Part shown: positions 25,790 to 34,269 of the stretch, one piece after another
Layout: each line of letters starts with the position of its first letter
Numbering within the stretch: the stretch's first letter is position 1
NCBI GenBank assembly: GCA_029937655.1
Contig: JAPYPK010000003.1
Coordinates: forward strand, 1 to 38,602
Reading direction: 5' to 3'
Source: Nitrospinaceae bacterium
GTDB lineage: Bacteria > Nitrospinota > Nitrospinia > Nitrospinales > VA-1
Length of the DNA stretch: 38,602 bases
Made by a program: the position numbers and the translations under genes
The notes under the pieces: model-generated
Told to the model about the DNA's origin: nothing
What the model saw: only the letters and a program-made list of their open reading frames with translations
The model's database searches: none

Positions 25790-26734
25790 ATGAATCAACA
25801 AAGTATTAGTAAAACTGCAGTACTAGACGGAGTCACTCTAACTTTAAGTAAACCAGACACAACTAAACCTGAATGGATTGGTCAAAGTGAAGTTTTAAAG
25901 CAAGTCTTAGCGTGCTGGATGGTTATATCAGATAAGGACCTCCCATTATCTCCTAGAATCATTGGTATGCCCGGAATCGGGAAAACCACTTTAGGAATGG
26001 TTGCAGCTTTAGAAAGAAAACAACCACTTTATATATATCAATGCACAAGTGATACACGACCAGAAGATTTAATTGTCACTCCTGTTTTGGCTGAATCAGG
26101 GAAAATTTCTTACCACGCATCACCATTAGTGACAGCAATGATTAGCGGAGGAATCTGCATACTGGATGAAGGAAATCGAATGAACGAAAAAAGCTGGGCT
26201 TCTCTAGCTCCTCTTCTTGATCACAGGCGCTATGTTGAGTCGATCATTGCCGGACTTAGGATAAAAGCCCACAATGATTTTCGTGCTTGTGTCACGATGA
26301 ATCATGATGAGTCAACATTTGAAATTCCCGATTACATATTATCAAGACTTCAACCTACCTTGTCATTGAATATGCCTAATACTGAAGATGAGATGGCCAT
26401 CTTAAAATATCACCTTCCATTTGCTGAAGAAGAATTACTCGAAATGACCGTTAACTTCTTACAAAAGTCTCATCAACTAGACCTTGAATTCTCTCCCAGG
26501 GACGGTTTACATATATTGCAATACGCGATGAAAAGGTTGATCCAAGACAAAGATCATCCAATAGCAAAAGATATGATTTGGCAAGAATCCATTCAAAAGG
26601 TTCTTGGGGACGACGCACTAGATTTAGATGTAATGGCAGAGAAGAAAAATCGCGCCTTAGGTGGAGCACAATTACCGCAAGGACTGGGTGATTTTTTTTT
26701 CGATGAAGATAGCCCAATTCATCCTGATCGATAA
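25790..26734 (+). CDS. MoxR-like AAA+ ATPase
   Basis: A 314-residue cytoplasmic ATPase (from ATG 25790, preceded by GGGGG at 25781-25785; an upstream TTG at 25787 would add one residue). Walker A is GMPGIGKTT (59-67); Walker B is GICILDEGNR (121-130). Sensor 1 is CVTMNHDEST with Asn171, and the arginine-finger region ILSRLQP is present. Residues about 220-300 form the helical lid. MoxR ATPases act as chaperones or remodellers for a partner protein, often with a VWA domain. Here the partner is the 608-residue gene that starts five bases after this one, with no VWA gene. Confidence 0.88.
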   Translation: MNQQSISKTAVLDGVTLTLSKPDTTKPEWIGQSEVLKQVLACWMVISDKDLPLSPRIIGMPGIGKTTLGMVAALERKQPLYIYQCTSDTRPEDLIVTPVLAESGKISYHASPLVTAMISGGICILDEGNRMNEKSWASLAPLLDHRRYVESIIAGLRIKAHNDFRACVTMNHDESTFEIPDYILSRLQPTLSLNMPNTEDEMAILKYHLPFAEEELLEMTVNFLQKSHQLDLEFSPRDGLHILQYAMKRLIQDKDHPIAKDMIWQESIQKVLGDDALDLDVMAEKKNRALGGAQLPQGLGDFFFDEDSPIHPDR

Positions 26735-26739
26735 CAATA

Positions 26740-28566
26740 ATGGGTATCTTTTATCTCAGTAAAAAAATTCGATTTTTACCAGTAATACATGGCAGTGCCA
26801 GTTTCACTCGTATTATAAGAGACCGCTTATTATCATCTCCAACTGACTGTTTAGCAGTAGGCCTTCCTCCAGAGTTTCAAACAACGGTGAATGAGGGGAT
26901 CAATCACCTGCCCTTAATAACTCTGTGCTCTCAGAAAGAATCATCGGGTTCCTATAATTATGTCCCTATAGATCCTTGCCAACCCGTTATTATGGGCCTC
27001 CGCATCGCTTCGCAAGAAGGAATCCCTAGAAAGTTCATAGATTATAGTTGTGATGACTATGAACCAAGAAAAATAAACTTCCCTGACTCATACGCCTTAA
27101 GGCATATGTCTTATGAAAAGTTTTGCGCCACTCTTTTACTTTCCATTAAACGCCCTAAAGCTGACACGCTTCATGACAAAAGAGCACGGTGGATGGGATA
27201 TCAGCTTCATCAGCTAGAAATGGATTTTAGGAATATAACTGTCATCTGTTCGATTCTAGACTGGCCCTGGATAAAAGAAGCTTATGATGACAGAAAACCA
27301 TACGATAAAATATTTTCATCTTTCAACAATCCTAAAATATATGGGGTTGAAAAAGAAACACTCTTTTTTGCACTTGCGGAATTTCCTTACATAACTTATC
27401 TCAATGAGGTATATCGGCAACAAATAAAATCTGACAAAGAAGTTGTGGTTGATGGAATTAAAGAAATTCTAATAAAAGCTCGAGATATCTTCACTAAAAA
27501 ACATAAACTACGATTTCACAATCTCACATCACAATCTTTTCAAATATACCTACAGTACGTAAGAAATTTAACATTAATAGAAAGCCGCCTAACACCTGAT
27601 CTGTATACTTTAATAACAACTGCAAAACAATTCAGTGGCGACCCTTTCGCAATTGCTGTTCTTGAAGCGGCCAGAGCGTATCCTTTTCAAGACCTTAAAC
27701 ATACTAATCTCGAACCGTTAGCACTTGGAATAGATAAAGCCATAGACAGTGAAAATAACGCTATTAACATGAAAAATCGCCTATCAGAAAATCAAACAGA
27801 ATGGCGTGAAATCAACCTAAAACCAGAACCTGGCATAAAAAAACAAACTCAATGGAAACACAATTGGAATCCATATGGCCAATGCTCCTGGCCACCAGAA
27901 GATGATAAAATAGAAAGCTTTAATACTCATGTTCGAGAACAATCTAAATTACTTTTGAGCACTGACCTCGCAAGGTCCGAGAAGTTTACTTCCTCCACAA
28001 AAGACGGTGTAGATATGAGAGAAACACTTCGTCATTGGCACGAAGGCGATATCTACGTTAAAGAAATACCCCCCTCACGGGGACGTGTCGAAATCGTTGT
28101 TTTTATTTTTGACACAGAACCTAATCAAAATAAATATCAATGGTGTCAAACTTGGTATGCCGAACATAATGAAGAGTCAACATTATGTTTTTTTGCAACA
28201 AATTACATGGATGATATGATCGGTCCTGGAGTGGGTCGTGCTACATATGGCGGATGCATGATGATCTATCCACCTAGACCAATACCTGACATCTGGAAAG
28301 ACCCTAGAATTCATGTAGGAAAAACTTTAGAAGAAAAATTATTAGAAGCAGCTTTTTTTCATTCGCAAGAAAAACATATAACAGTGGTCACACCATGCCT
28401 CCCAAAGTCAAACTGGCGAAAACTTTCTCGAAAGTATCACAAAAGTATTATCCACATTCCTTTGAAACGTTTCTCTAATCAAACCATCGAAAAAGTTCGA
28501 AGATTTCATGTCCTCAATGGAAAACAAATTAGATCTTTTGCAAATCATTTTATTCAAGATTTATAG
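26740..28566 (+). CDS. 608-residue partner of the MoxR ATPase, TraB/DUF5682-like N-terminus
   Basis: A 608-residue protein I can only partly place. Residues about 1-190 have the layout of a TraB/PrgY or DUF5682 domain: VIHGSASFTR (15-24), CLAVGLPPEF, DKRARWMGYQLHQLE (146-160), then ITVICSILDWPW (166-177). These match in outline by eye only. The middle (200-330) is helical. From about 370 it is Trp-rich (NWNPYGQCSWPPED, then REQSKLLLSTDLARSEKF). A C-terminal part (about 440-608) looks Rossmann-like, with VEIVVFIFDTE, GRATYGGCMMIYPPRP and HITVVTP. The MIDAS motif DxSxS of VWA domains is absent. No signal peptide or membrane segment is seen, so it is probably cytoplasmic. It starts five bases after the ATPase gene. 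Confidence 0.8.
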   Translation: MGIFYLSKKIRFLPVIHGSASFTRIIRDRLLSSPTDCLAVGLPPEFQTTVNEGINHLPLITLCSQKESSGSYNYVPIDPCQPVIMGLRIASQEGIPRKFIDYSCDDYEPRKINFPDSYALRHMSYEKFCATLLLSIKRPKADTLHDKRARWMGYQLHQLEMDFRNITVICSILDWPWIKEAYDDRKPYDKIFSSFNNPKIYGVEKETLFFALAEFPYITYLNEVYRQQIKSDKEVVVDGIKEILIKARDIFTKKHKLRFHNLTSQSFQIYLQYVRNLTLIESRLTPDLYTLITTAKQFSGDPFAIAVLEAARAYPFQDLKHTNLEPLALGIDKAIDSENNAINMKNRLSENQTEWREINLKPEPGIKKQTQWKHNWNPYGQCSWPPEDDKIESFNTHVREQSKLLLSTDLARSEKFTSSTKDGVDMRETLRHWHEGDIYVKEIPPSRGRVEIVVFIFDTEPNQNKYQWCQTWYAEHNEESTLCFFATNYMDDMIGPGVGRATYGGCMMIYPPRPIPDIWKDPRIHVGKTLEEKLLEAAFFHSQEKHITVVTPCLPKSNWRKLSRKYHKSIIHIPLKRFSNQTIEKVRRFHVLNGKQIRSFANHFIQDL

Positions 28567-28810
28567 TAATCCCCCTTTTCAACATAGCCTCTTAATACTT
28601 TTATTTATATCTTTATTCTTTGAGTAAGAATCACCTTAAATTTAAACAATTAGGCTTACCAATAAAATTTCTATATAATTTTAGTAAGTTGAGATTTCTA
28701 TTGACCTATACTTTGAACGTCCATTCAGCATTTTCCCTTTACCAAGATTAAATCATTCGATTATTTTTTATCCACATTAGGGTCTCCTTTTTTAACTAAC
28801 ACCATTTTAA
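28567..28810. other. Gap of 244 bases before murJ, nothing clear in it
   Basis: AT-rich. It contains a hairpin of ATTCTT/AAGAAT (28615-28631) without a T run, a TTGACC at 28701-28706 lacking a good -10, and TATACT at 28707. No ORF or convincing regulator was seen. A murJ promoter may lie here. Confidence 0.5.
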
Positions 28811-30382
28811 ATGAACAATAATAAAAAGTTAAGTCAGACTGCTGGCACCGTTGGGGGAATGACACTTATCTCTCGTTTATTAGGGTTTATAAGAGATCTT
28901 GTTATAGGAATGCAGTTTGGAGCAACTTTTGCGGCAGACGCTTTTTTTGTTGCATTCAGAATCCCTAATGTTCAACGGAAAATACTTGGTGAAGGAGCTA
29001 TTTCCGCAGCTTTTATTCCCGTTTTCACAGAAATTCGAAATAAAAAAGGAGAAGAAGACGCCTGGAAAATGGCCGCAAATTTATTTAATATTTTATTGAC
29101 GATATTGATAACTTCCTCTCTCGCTTTAGCGCTATTTGCACCCTACATAATAATGGTTTTTGCACCTGGATTCGCACAAACTTCTGAAAAATTCAATCTA
29201 ACTGTTCTCCTAACCCAATGGATGGCTCCTTATTTTCTTTTTATAGGGTTGGCTGTTTTCTGCATGGGTATACTTAACACATACAACAAGTTTGCTTTAC
29301 CGGCAATAACCCCAGCCATTCTGAATATATGCATGATCTTAGGCACACTGATAATTTCTCCCAAGCTTGACCAACCAATTTTAGGCCTAGCAGTTGGAGT
29401 AATAACTGGGGGGTTACTTCAATTCGTTATTCAAATACCAGCAATTATCCGGTGCGGGTTCAAGTTTATCCCATCCATTGATTGGAAAAATCATGAAACT
29501 TTAAGAATTAGCAAATTAATGATTCCCGCTATATTTGGTTTAGCAATTTACGAACTTAATATGTTAGTGGATACCATTCTTGCTTCTTTACTCCCAGAAG
29601 GATCTATTTCTTATTTATATTACGGGAATCGTCTGGTGCAATTACCTCTTGGTATATTCGGCGTTGCGCTAGGAGTTGCAATCCTACCAATGTTATCTCA
29701 TCAAGTTGCGAATAAGGACTTCTCTGAAATGGTAAAAACAATCGCTTTCGGAATTCGATTGATTTTATTTATAACAATCCCTGCAACCATTGGTCTTATC
29801 CTTCTAAGGTTTCCAATTGTGAACACCTTATGGGAGAGAGGGGAGTTTAATAGACTGACAACTGAAGGAACGGCAATAGCTCTACTCTATTATTCTGTTG
29901 GGTTATGTGCTTTTTGCGGAATCAAAGTCATTGTTCCAGCATTTTACTCATTAAATGATACAAAGACTCCAGCAAAAGTTGGAGTCTATTCTATGCTACT
30001 CAATATAATTCTTAATTTAATACTCATGGGTCCCTTAAAGCATGGTGGATTAGCTCTAGCAACCTCAATATCGGCCTTGTTTAATGTGATTCTATTAATC
30101 TACTTACTTAGAAGAAGAATTGGATTGATGGGGGGGCGAAAGATATTATCATCTACCATCAAACTATTTTTCATATCAGGAGTCATGGGTATTGCAGTAT
30201 ATTTATTTAACTTAACTTTTTTTGACCCTAATTCGAAGTTAGCATTAAAACTCTTCATTCTTTTTGCAGATGTTTCGATTGGTGTTTTAGTATACACCGC
30301 TATCTCACGCATAACACAAAATGAGGAATTGATATTTTTGATTGAGTTATCTCGCAAACGTAAAAAAAAATCTTCCGTCTAA
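28811..30382 (+). CDS. murJ: MurJ lipid II flippase
   Basis: Inner-membrane transporter of lipid II for peptidoglycan synthesis. It is 523 residues, normal length, with many hydrophobic helices (about 14 expected). Family signatures: GGMTLISRLLGFIRDLVIG near the N-terminus, AFFVAFRIPNVQRKILGEGA (about 45-64), AAFIPVFTEI, the ALGVAILPMLS stretch near the middle, and FYSLNDTKTPAKVG near 390. A C-terminal basic tail (RKRKKKSSV) is present. The ThrH gene follows after 47 bases on the same strand. The ATG at 28811 fits the family start. Confidence 0.95.
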   Translation: MNNNKKLSQTAGTVGGMTLISRLLGFIRDLVIGMQFGATFAADAFFVAFRIPNVQRKILGEGAISAAFIPVFTEIRNKKGEEDAWKMAANLFNILLTILITSSLALALFAPYIIMVFAPGFAQTSEKFNLTVLLTQWMAPYFLFIGLAVFCMGILNTYNKFALPAITPAILNICMILGTLIISPKLDQPILGLAVGVITGGLLQFVIQIPAIIRCGFKFIPSIDWKNHETLRISKLMIPAIFGLAIYELNMLVDTILASLLPEGSISYLYYGNRLVQLPLGIFGVALGVAILPMLSHQVANKDFSEMVKTIAFGIRLILFITIPATIGLILLRFPIVNTLWERGEFNRLTTEGTAIALLYYSVGLCAFCGIKVIVPAFYSLNDTKTPAKVGVYSMLLNIILNLILMGPLKHGGLALATSISALFNVILLIYLLRRRIGLMGGRKILSSTIKLFFISGVMGIAVYLFNLTFFDPNSKLALKLFILFADVSIGVLVYTAISRITQNEELIFLIELSRKRKKKSSV

Positions 30383-30429
30383 AAAACCATACAAAATAAG
30401 CCTAAAAAATTTAAAAAAGGAATATTATT

Positions 30430-31041
30430 ATGCTTGCATGTCTTGACCTTGAAGGAGTTTTGCTACCAGAAATATGGATTGCTTTTGCAGAAAAAACAGG
30501 GATAGAACAACTTAAACTTACCACCAGAGAAATTCCTGATTACGACGAATTAATGCAAGGTCGGTTAAAAATCCTTCATGACAACAACCTAAAGCTACTT
30601 GACATACAAAATGTTATTAAAACATTATCACCTATGGCAGGAGCGATTGATTTTCTTGGTTGGCTCAAATCCGAATTTCAAGTAATTATATTATCTGATA
30701 CATTTTATCAGTTTGTAGGACCCCTCATGAAGAGCCTTGATTACCCAACTTTATTTTGCCACGAACTCACAGTTAACAGCAAAGGAAGCATAACAGGGTA
30801 TCGTCTAAGACAGAAGGATGGTAAAACCAAGGCGGTCTCAGCATTAAAAAAACTAAACTTCAAGGTGATTGCAGCAGGGGACTCCTACAATGACACCGGA
30901 ATGCTGCAAGAAGCAGATGCGGGGATCTTATTTTGTCCACCTGACAATGTTATTCAGGAATTTCCACAATTTCCAGTTTCGCGAAATTACAAGGAATTTA
31001 AGAATACCCTTCTAGATTTGCGAGACTCCCTAAACAAATAA
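30430..31041 (+). CDS. thrH: ThrH, phosphoserine phosphatase / phosphoserine:homoserine phosphotransferase
   Basis: HAD-superfamily enzyme that dephosphorylates phosphoserine and can transfer the phosphate to homoserine. It is 203 residues. The N-terminal motif ACLDLEGVLLPEIWIAFAEKTGI is characteristic: nucleophile Asp6, then Glu8, where most HADs have Asp. Later motifs IILSDT, KDGKTKAVSAL and AAGDSYNDTGML complete the HAD set. It follows murJ by 47 bases and meets the next gene tail-to-tail only three bases away. Confidence 0.93.
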   Translation: MLACLDLEGVLLPEIWIAFAEKTGIEQLKLTTREIPDYDELMQGRLKILHDNNLKLLDIQNVIKTLSPMAGAIDFLGWLKSEFQVIILSDTFYQFVGPLMKSLDYPTLFCHELTVNSKGSITGYRLRQKDGKTKAVSALKKLNFKVIAAGDSYNDTGMLQEADAGILFCPPDNVIQEFPQFPVSRNYKEFKNTLLDLRDSLNK

Positions 31042-31044
31042 TAT

Positions 31045-31560
31045 TTATTTTAAGTTTTGAACTTCTGATTTAATTAATTTGCTGGCAATCCACCCTTTTT
31101 TTTCAAACACTCGAACCTTTGTCCAGTCCCGTTTTTTTTGAACAATAATAAGATTCATTCCTTCCTCCACTACGGCAATTACTGGACTATCCATTGTAGG
31201 ATTTGAGCGAACGTTTGCCAACGATGGGATTACCGTATGTATTAACTCGAACCCATCATCTTGATCTTTTTCTCTTAAACTTAATGAGTCCGCTTCTAAA
31301 ACCGTATCTGAAGAAAAAAATAAATCATCCATAGACACATCAAACTTAACTACAACAATACATAAAAACAAAAATACTAAAACACTAATACGTTTAACGG
31401 CCTGATCTAAGGATATACCAGTCTCTTCAGGTTCTTTTTTAGGAAGGTCAGGAAGTCCACATTCAAAGCAAAAAATAGTTCCTGATAATATTTTTGCGCC
31501 ACAGTCAGAGCACAAACAGGTTAATTTTGATTCTTTTAAATGTTCTCGACTAACGCTCAT
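31045..31560 (-). CDS. Zinc-ribbon, transmembrane, SH3-domain protein
   Basis: About 171 residues in three parts. The N-terminus has a zinc ribbon with two CxxC pairs (CSDC and CFEC, about 11 residues apart). A central hydrophobic helix (VLVFLFLCIVVV) probably anchors it in the inner membrane. The C-terminus is a bacterial SH3 domain (LANVRSNPTMDSPVIAVVEEGM, then DWTKVRVFEKKGWIASKLI). The topology puts the SH3 domain in the periplasm, where it could bind murein. The frame extends to TTG 31578, but GAGGG inside that extension favours GTG 31563 or ATG 31560. It lies 11 bases after the M32 gene. Confidence 0.78.
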   Translation of the reverse strand: MSVSREHLKESKLTCLCSDCGAKILSGTIFCFECGLPDLPKKEPEETGISLDQAVKRISVLVFLFLCIVVVKFDVSMDDLFFSSDTVLEADSLSLREKDQDDGFELIHTVIPSLANVRSNPTMDSPVIAVVEEGMNLIIVQKKRDWTKVRVFEKKGWIASKLIKSEVQNLK

Positions 31561-31589
31561 CACAAAAAAAGCCCTCAAGGTTTTAATTA

Positions 31590-33107
31590 TTAAAGGCTAT
31601 AAATTTGACCATACTTCTGTTTAAGATAGGAAATAAAAAAGTCTGGGTTTATTGAGTCTCCAGTAACTTTGTAAAGAAGGTTTTCAGGTGAATATAAACG
31701 GCCCGCCTTATGAATATTATCATTAAGCCATTTTTTTATACATGAGAAGTTTCCTTCCTTAATCTGTTTAGAGATATCGTTTATATCAAGTAACATTTTT
31801 GAATAAAACTGGCACGCATACATAGCCCCAAGTGTGTAGGAAGGAAAGTACCCAAATGCCCCCCCACTCCAATGCACATCCTGCAAGACTCCTTCTGAGT
31901 TGGAAGGTGGACTCACACCCAAATATTCTTCCATCTTATAGTTCCAGATATCAGGTAGGTCTTTCACACTAATACTTTCGTCAAACAACTCCTTTTCAAT
32001 TTCATAACGAAGTATTATGTGCAGGGGGTATGTTACCTCATCCGCTTCTACCCGAATAAAAGACGGGTCGCACCTATTAATAGCTGCATAAAGTGTATCT
32101 AAAGAAACACCTTGCATTGATTCGGGAAACGTCTCCACAAAAAGATTAAGATAGTGATCACAAAAATAAAAATTCTGCCCAATCATTCGCTCCCAGAACA
32201 AGGATTGAGATTCATGAATAGCCATGGTTAACGGTTCAGAAACCGGCAAATCCATAAAACCTAACATTCTACCTTGTTCATATAACCCATGCCCTGTTTC
32301 ATGTATTACCGCAAAAAGTGAATCAATAAAACTTTCTGATCGATAACGTGTTGTAATACGCACATCTGTCGGATGTCCACCACCACAAAACGGATGCACA
32401 GAAACATCCATACGACCCCTATCATAATCAAACCCTATATCCTTACTGATAATCCTCCCCAAGGCCTCTTGCTTATCAATTGGGAAATTACCTCTTAAAA
32501 AACCTATATCAGGGTTAATTGGTGATTTTCTAATTGCGTCAATGAGTGGAATTAATTCTTTTTTTAATGTGTCAAAAATTGGAGTGAGGCATTCCATCCT
32601 CATCCCTCTTTCAAAAATATCTATATTAGCATCGTAAGGATCTAGTTCCGGGAAAGCAAATTCAGCCCATTTCTTTTTCAGAATAATTAATCGCTCGAGG
32701 GTTGGAGCAAAATCTTCAAATTTATTTTCTTGCCTAGCCTTAGCCCATACTTGATGACCGCTGGAACTTAATTCCGCCAACTCCTGTATCAATTGCTTCG
32801 GAATTTTTGTTTCCAATTCATATTCACGTTTAGCTTCATAAATATTACATTGCTCGATCTCCGTGAAGTTATTTAGATCGCCCTCAAAAAGTTTGTCAAT
32901 CAAACTTCCAATCTCCACATCAACAGATTTGTCGTGTAAAACTCCCGCTAATGCTGCCATCTGCTTTGATCGATTTTCTGCTGCTGCCTTAGGCATAATG
33001 ACTTCCTGATCCCAGTGCATAGTTGCCATCACACCACCCAACCTACTACGTTCTTCAAGCTTGTTGACTAACTGCTGATACATATCTTTTAATTTTTTTG
33101 AATTCAC
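31590..33107 (-). CDS. Carboxypeptidase Taq (M32 metallopeptidase)
   Basis: Zinc carboxypeptidase that removes C-terminal residues, cytoplasmic. It is 505 residues, the usual length. The zinc-binding motif HETGHGLYEQG is at 269-279, with the third ligand Glu299 in the AIHESQS motif. The family region DVSVHPFCGGGHPTDVRITTRY (about 234-255) is also present, as is MATMHWDQEVIMPKAA at 28-42. ATG 33107 fits. It is followed after 11 bases by the SH3 gene. Confidence 0.94.
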   Translation of the reverse strand: MNSKKLKDMYQQLVNKLEERSRLGGVMATMHWDQEVIMPKAAAENRSKQMAALAGVLHDKSVDVEIGSLIDKLFEGDLNNFTEIEQCNIYEAKREYELETKIPKQLIQELAELSSSGHQVWAKARQENKFEDFAPTLERLIILKKKWAEFAFPELDPYDANIDIFERGMRMECLTPIFDTLKKELIPLIDAIRKSPINPDIGFLRGNFPIDKQEALGRIISKDIGFDYDRGRMDVSVHPFCGGGHPTDVRITTRYRSESFIDSLFAVIHETGHGLYEQGRMLGFMDLPVSEPLTMAIHESQSLFWERMIGQNFYFCDHYLNLFVETFPESMQGVSLDTLYAAINRCDPSFIRVEADEVTYPLHIILRYEIEKELFDESISVKDLPDIWNYKMEEYLGVSPPSNSEGVLQDVHWSGGAFGYFPSYTLGAMYACQFYSKMLLDINDISKQIKEGNFSCIKKWLNDNIHKAGRLYSPENLLYKVTGDSINPDFFISYLKQKYGQIYSL

Positions 33108-33308
33108 TCAACCCCCTTTCTTTAATGTTTTGGAAATAAACATGCGGTGTTCTCGTGATTCATCACAAAGAATTATCAAAAAACGAGAGTTTTTAGATCA
33201 GAAAAAGCGTCTTGAAAGGGATATTAATGTGAGGGGGGGGATTAAAAATATTTGCACTGCACCAATGTTTTTTCACAACACACAAAAAACACTCTTAACC
33301 TTAGTTTA
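33108..33308. other. Gap of about 200 bases with an eight-G run
   Basis: Sits upstream of the M32 gene. A run of eight G at 33233-33240 is the only notable element. No promoter or terminator is convincing. A rightward open frame covering it and the next small gene (33130-33636) is Ser/Phe-rich and is judged a shadow. Confidence 0.5.
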
Positions 33309-33569
33309 TCAGTTAATAAGATTTTTACCGTCTTCTTTTTTCAGCATTTCAAAGCTCCCATCTTTCGCTGAATCTATTTTTTTAAACTCCTCCCAATCAT
33401 CTCGAAAAAAATTAAACCCAACAAAATTAATTGCTTGCATGATTTCAAGGTCTGAGTATCTACCTTCTCCACCGTCAACTTCTCTAATGCAATCTTCGAT
33501 TGACTCACATAATTTCACAAACTTTGTATCCTCAGACTTCATTGAATCTTTCATAAAATCAAATGCCAT
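33309..33569 (-). CDS. Small acidic protein, unknown
   Basis: An 86-residue, Asp/Glu/Lys-rich soluble protein without recognised domain. It has balanced codon and residue use (KFVKLCESIEDCIREVDG, SDLEIMQAINFVGFNFF). The overlapping rightward frame is Ser-rich and looks like a shadow. It lies 34 bases downstream of the KDPG-aldolase-like gene on the same strand, so it may be the last gene of that transcript. Function unknown. Confidence 0.6.
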   Translation of the reverse strand: MAFDFMKDSMKSEDTKFVKLCESIEDCIREVDGGEGRYSDLEIMQAINFVGFNFFRDDWEEFKKIDSAKDGSFEMLKKEDGKNLIN

Positions 33570-33603
33570 GGAGTCCCCAATTCTAAAAAATTATAAAAAT
33601 GAA

Positions 33604-34269
33604 TTAAGACGTGGAGTGAAAAATTTTCACAGTTGAAACAAGTTCCGTAATAGCTGTTTTAATGGAGTCAAAGTCCTTATTTCTCATTCTCGTTACTGTA
33701 AACAACGACCCACCAACCGCCACAGCAGAGGCACCCGCCTTAAGGTATTCAACCGCATTAGATAAATCAACACCACCTACAGCCATTAATGATAACTCAT
33801 TAAATGGCCCGCGAACAGTATTAAAGTAACTCGCACCCATTTGTGAGGCGGGGAAAACCTTGACCATTGTAGCACCAGCACCCCACGCCTTTTCAATTTC
33901 CGTAGGAGTAAGCGCTCCGGGGAAATAAGCTATATCGTTTTCAACACAATGTGTCGCCACATCAATATTTAACGTTGGTGACACAATAAACTGGGCTCCC
34001 GCATTGACTGCCTGCTTGACATCGGTTAGCGTGAGAACCGTTCCTGCTCCAACGCAAAGATCTTCTGAAAACTGTTGCGACGCTGATTCAATTAGAGGCA
34101 ATGCTTCTTCTGTATTGAGAGTCAACTCAACAAATCTAAGCCCTCCGGTAACACAGGCATCCAATACGCCTTGAATTGAGTCCTTCGATACGCCACGAAT
34201 AATACCAAGAACTGGGGATTCTTTGAATCGGTTTAGATTAAAAGTCGAGTTTGTCACCAAGTTGTTCAA
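33604..34269 (-). CDS. KDPG/KHG-aldolase-like class I aldolase
   Basis: Class I aldolase of the Eda family, expected to split a 2-keto-3-deoxy sugar acid into pyruvate and an aldehyde. It is 221 residues. Catalytic residues are recognised as Glu48 (FVELTLNT) and Schiff-base Lys137 (ATMVKVFPAS); LCVGAGTVLTLTDVKQAV and QFIVSPTLN are typical. The start is a TTG at 34269 that overlaps the stop of the upstream HMGL-like gene by four bases (TTGA). A GTG at 34257 is also possible. No ribosome-binding site is clear for either, which suits coupled translation. The partner kinase, dehydratase and dehydrogenase of the Entner-Doudoroff route are not in this window. Confidence 0.85.
   Translation of the reverse strand: MNNLVTNSTFNLNRFKESPVLGIIRGVSKDSIQGVLDACVTGGLRFVELTLNTEEALPLIESASQQFSEDLCVGAGTVLTLTDVKQAVNAGAQFIVSPTLNIDVATHCVENDIAYFPGALTPTEIEKAWGAGATMVKVFPASQMGASYFNTVRGPFNELSLMAVGGVDLSNAVEYLKAGASAVAVGGSLFTVTRMRNKDFDSIKTAITELVSTVKIFHSTS

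Noticed and set aside
28615..28631. ATTCTT/AAGAAT hairpin after the 608-residue gene, as a terminator
   Set aside because: Six A-T-rich pairs, no T run after it.
33130..33636. 168-residue rightward open frame
   Set aside because: Ser/Phe-rich composition, and it runs antisense to the small acidic gene and the end of the KDPG-aldolase-like gene, where the leftward frames look protein-like. Treated as a shadow.
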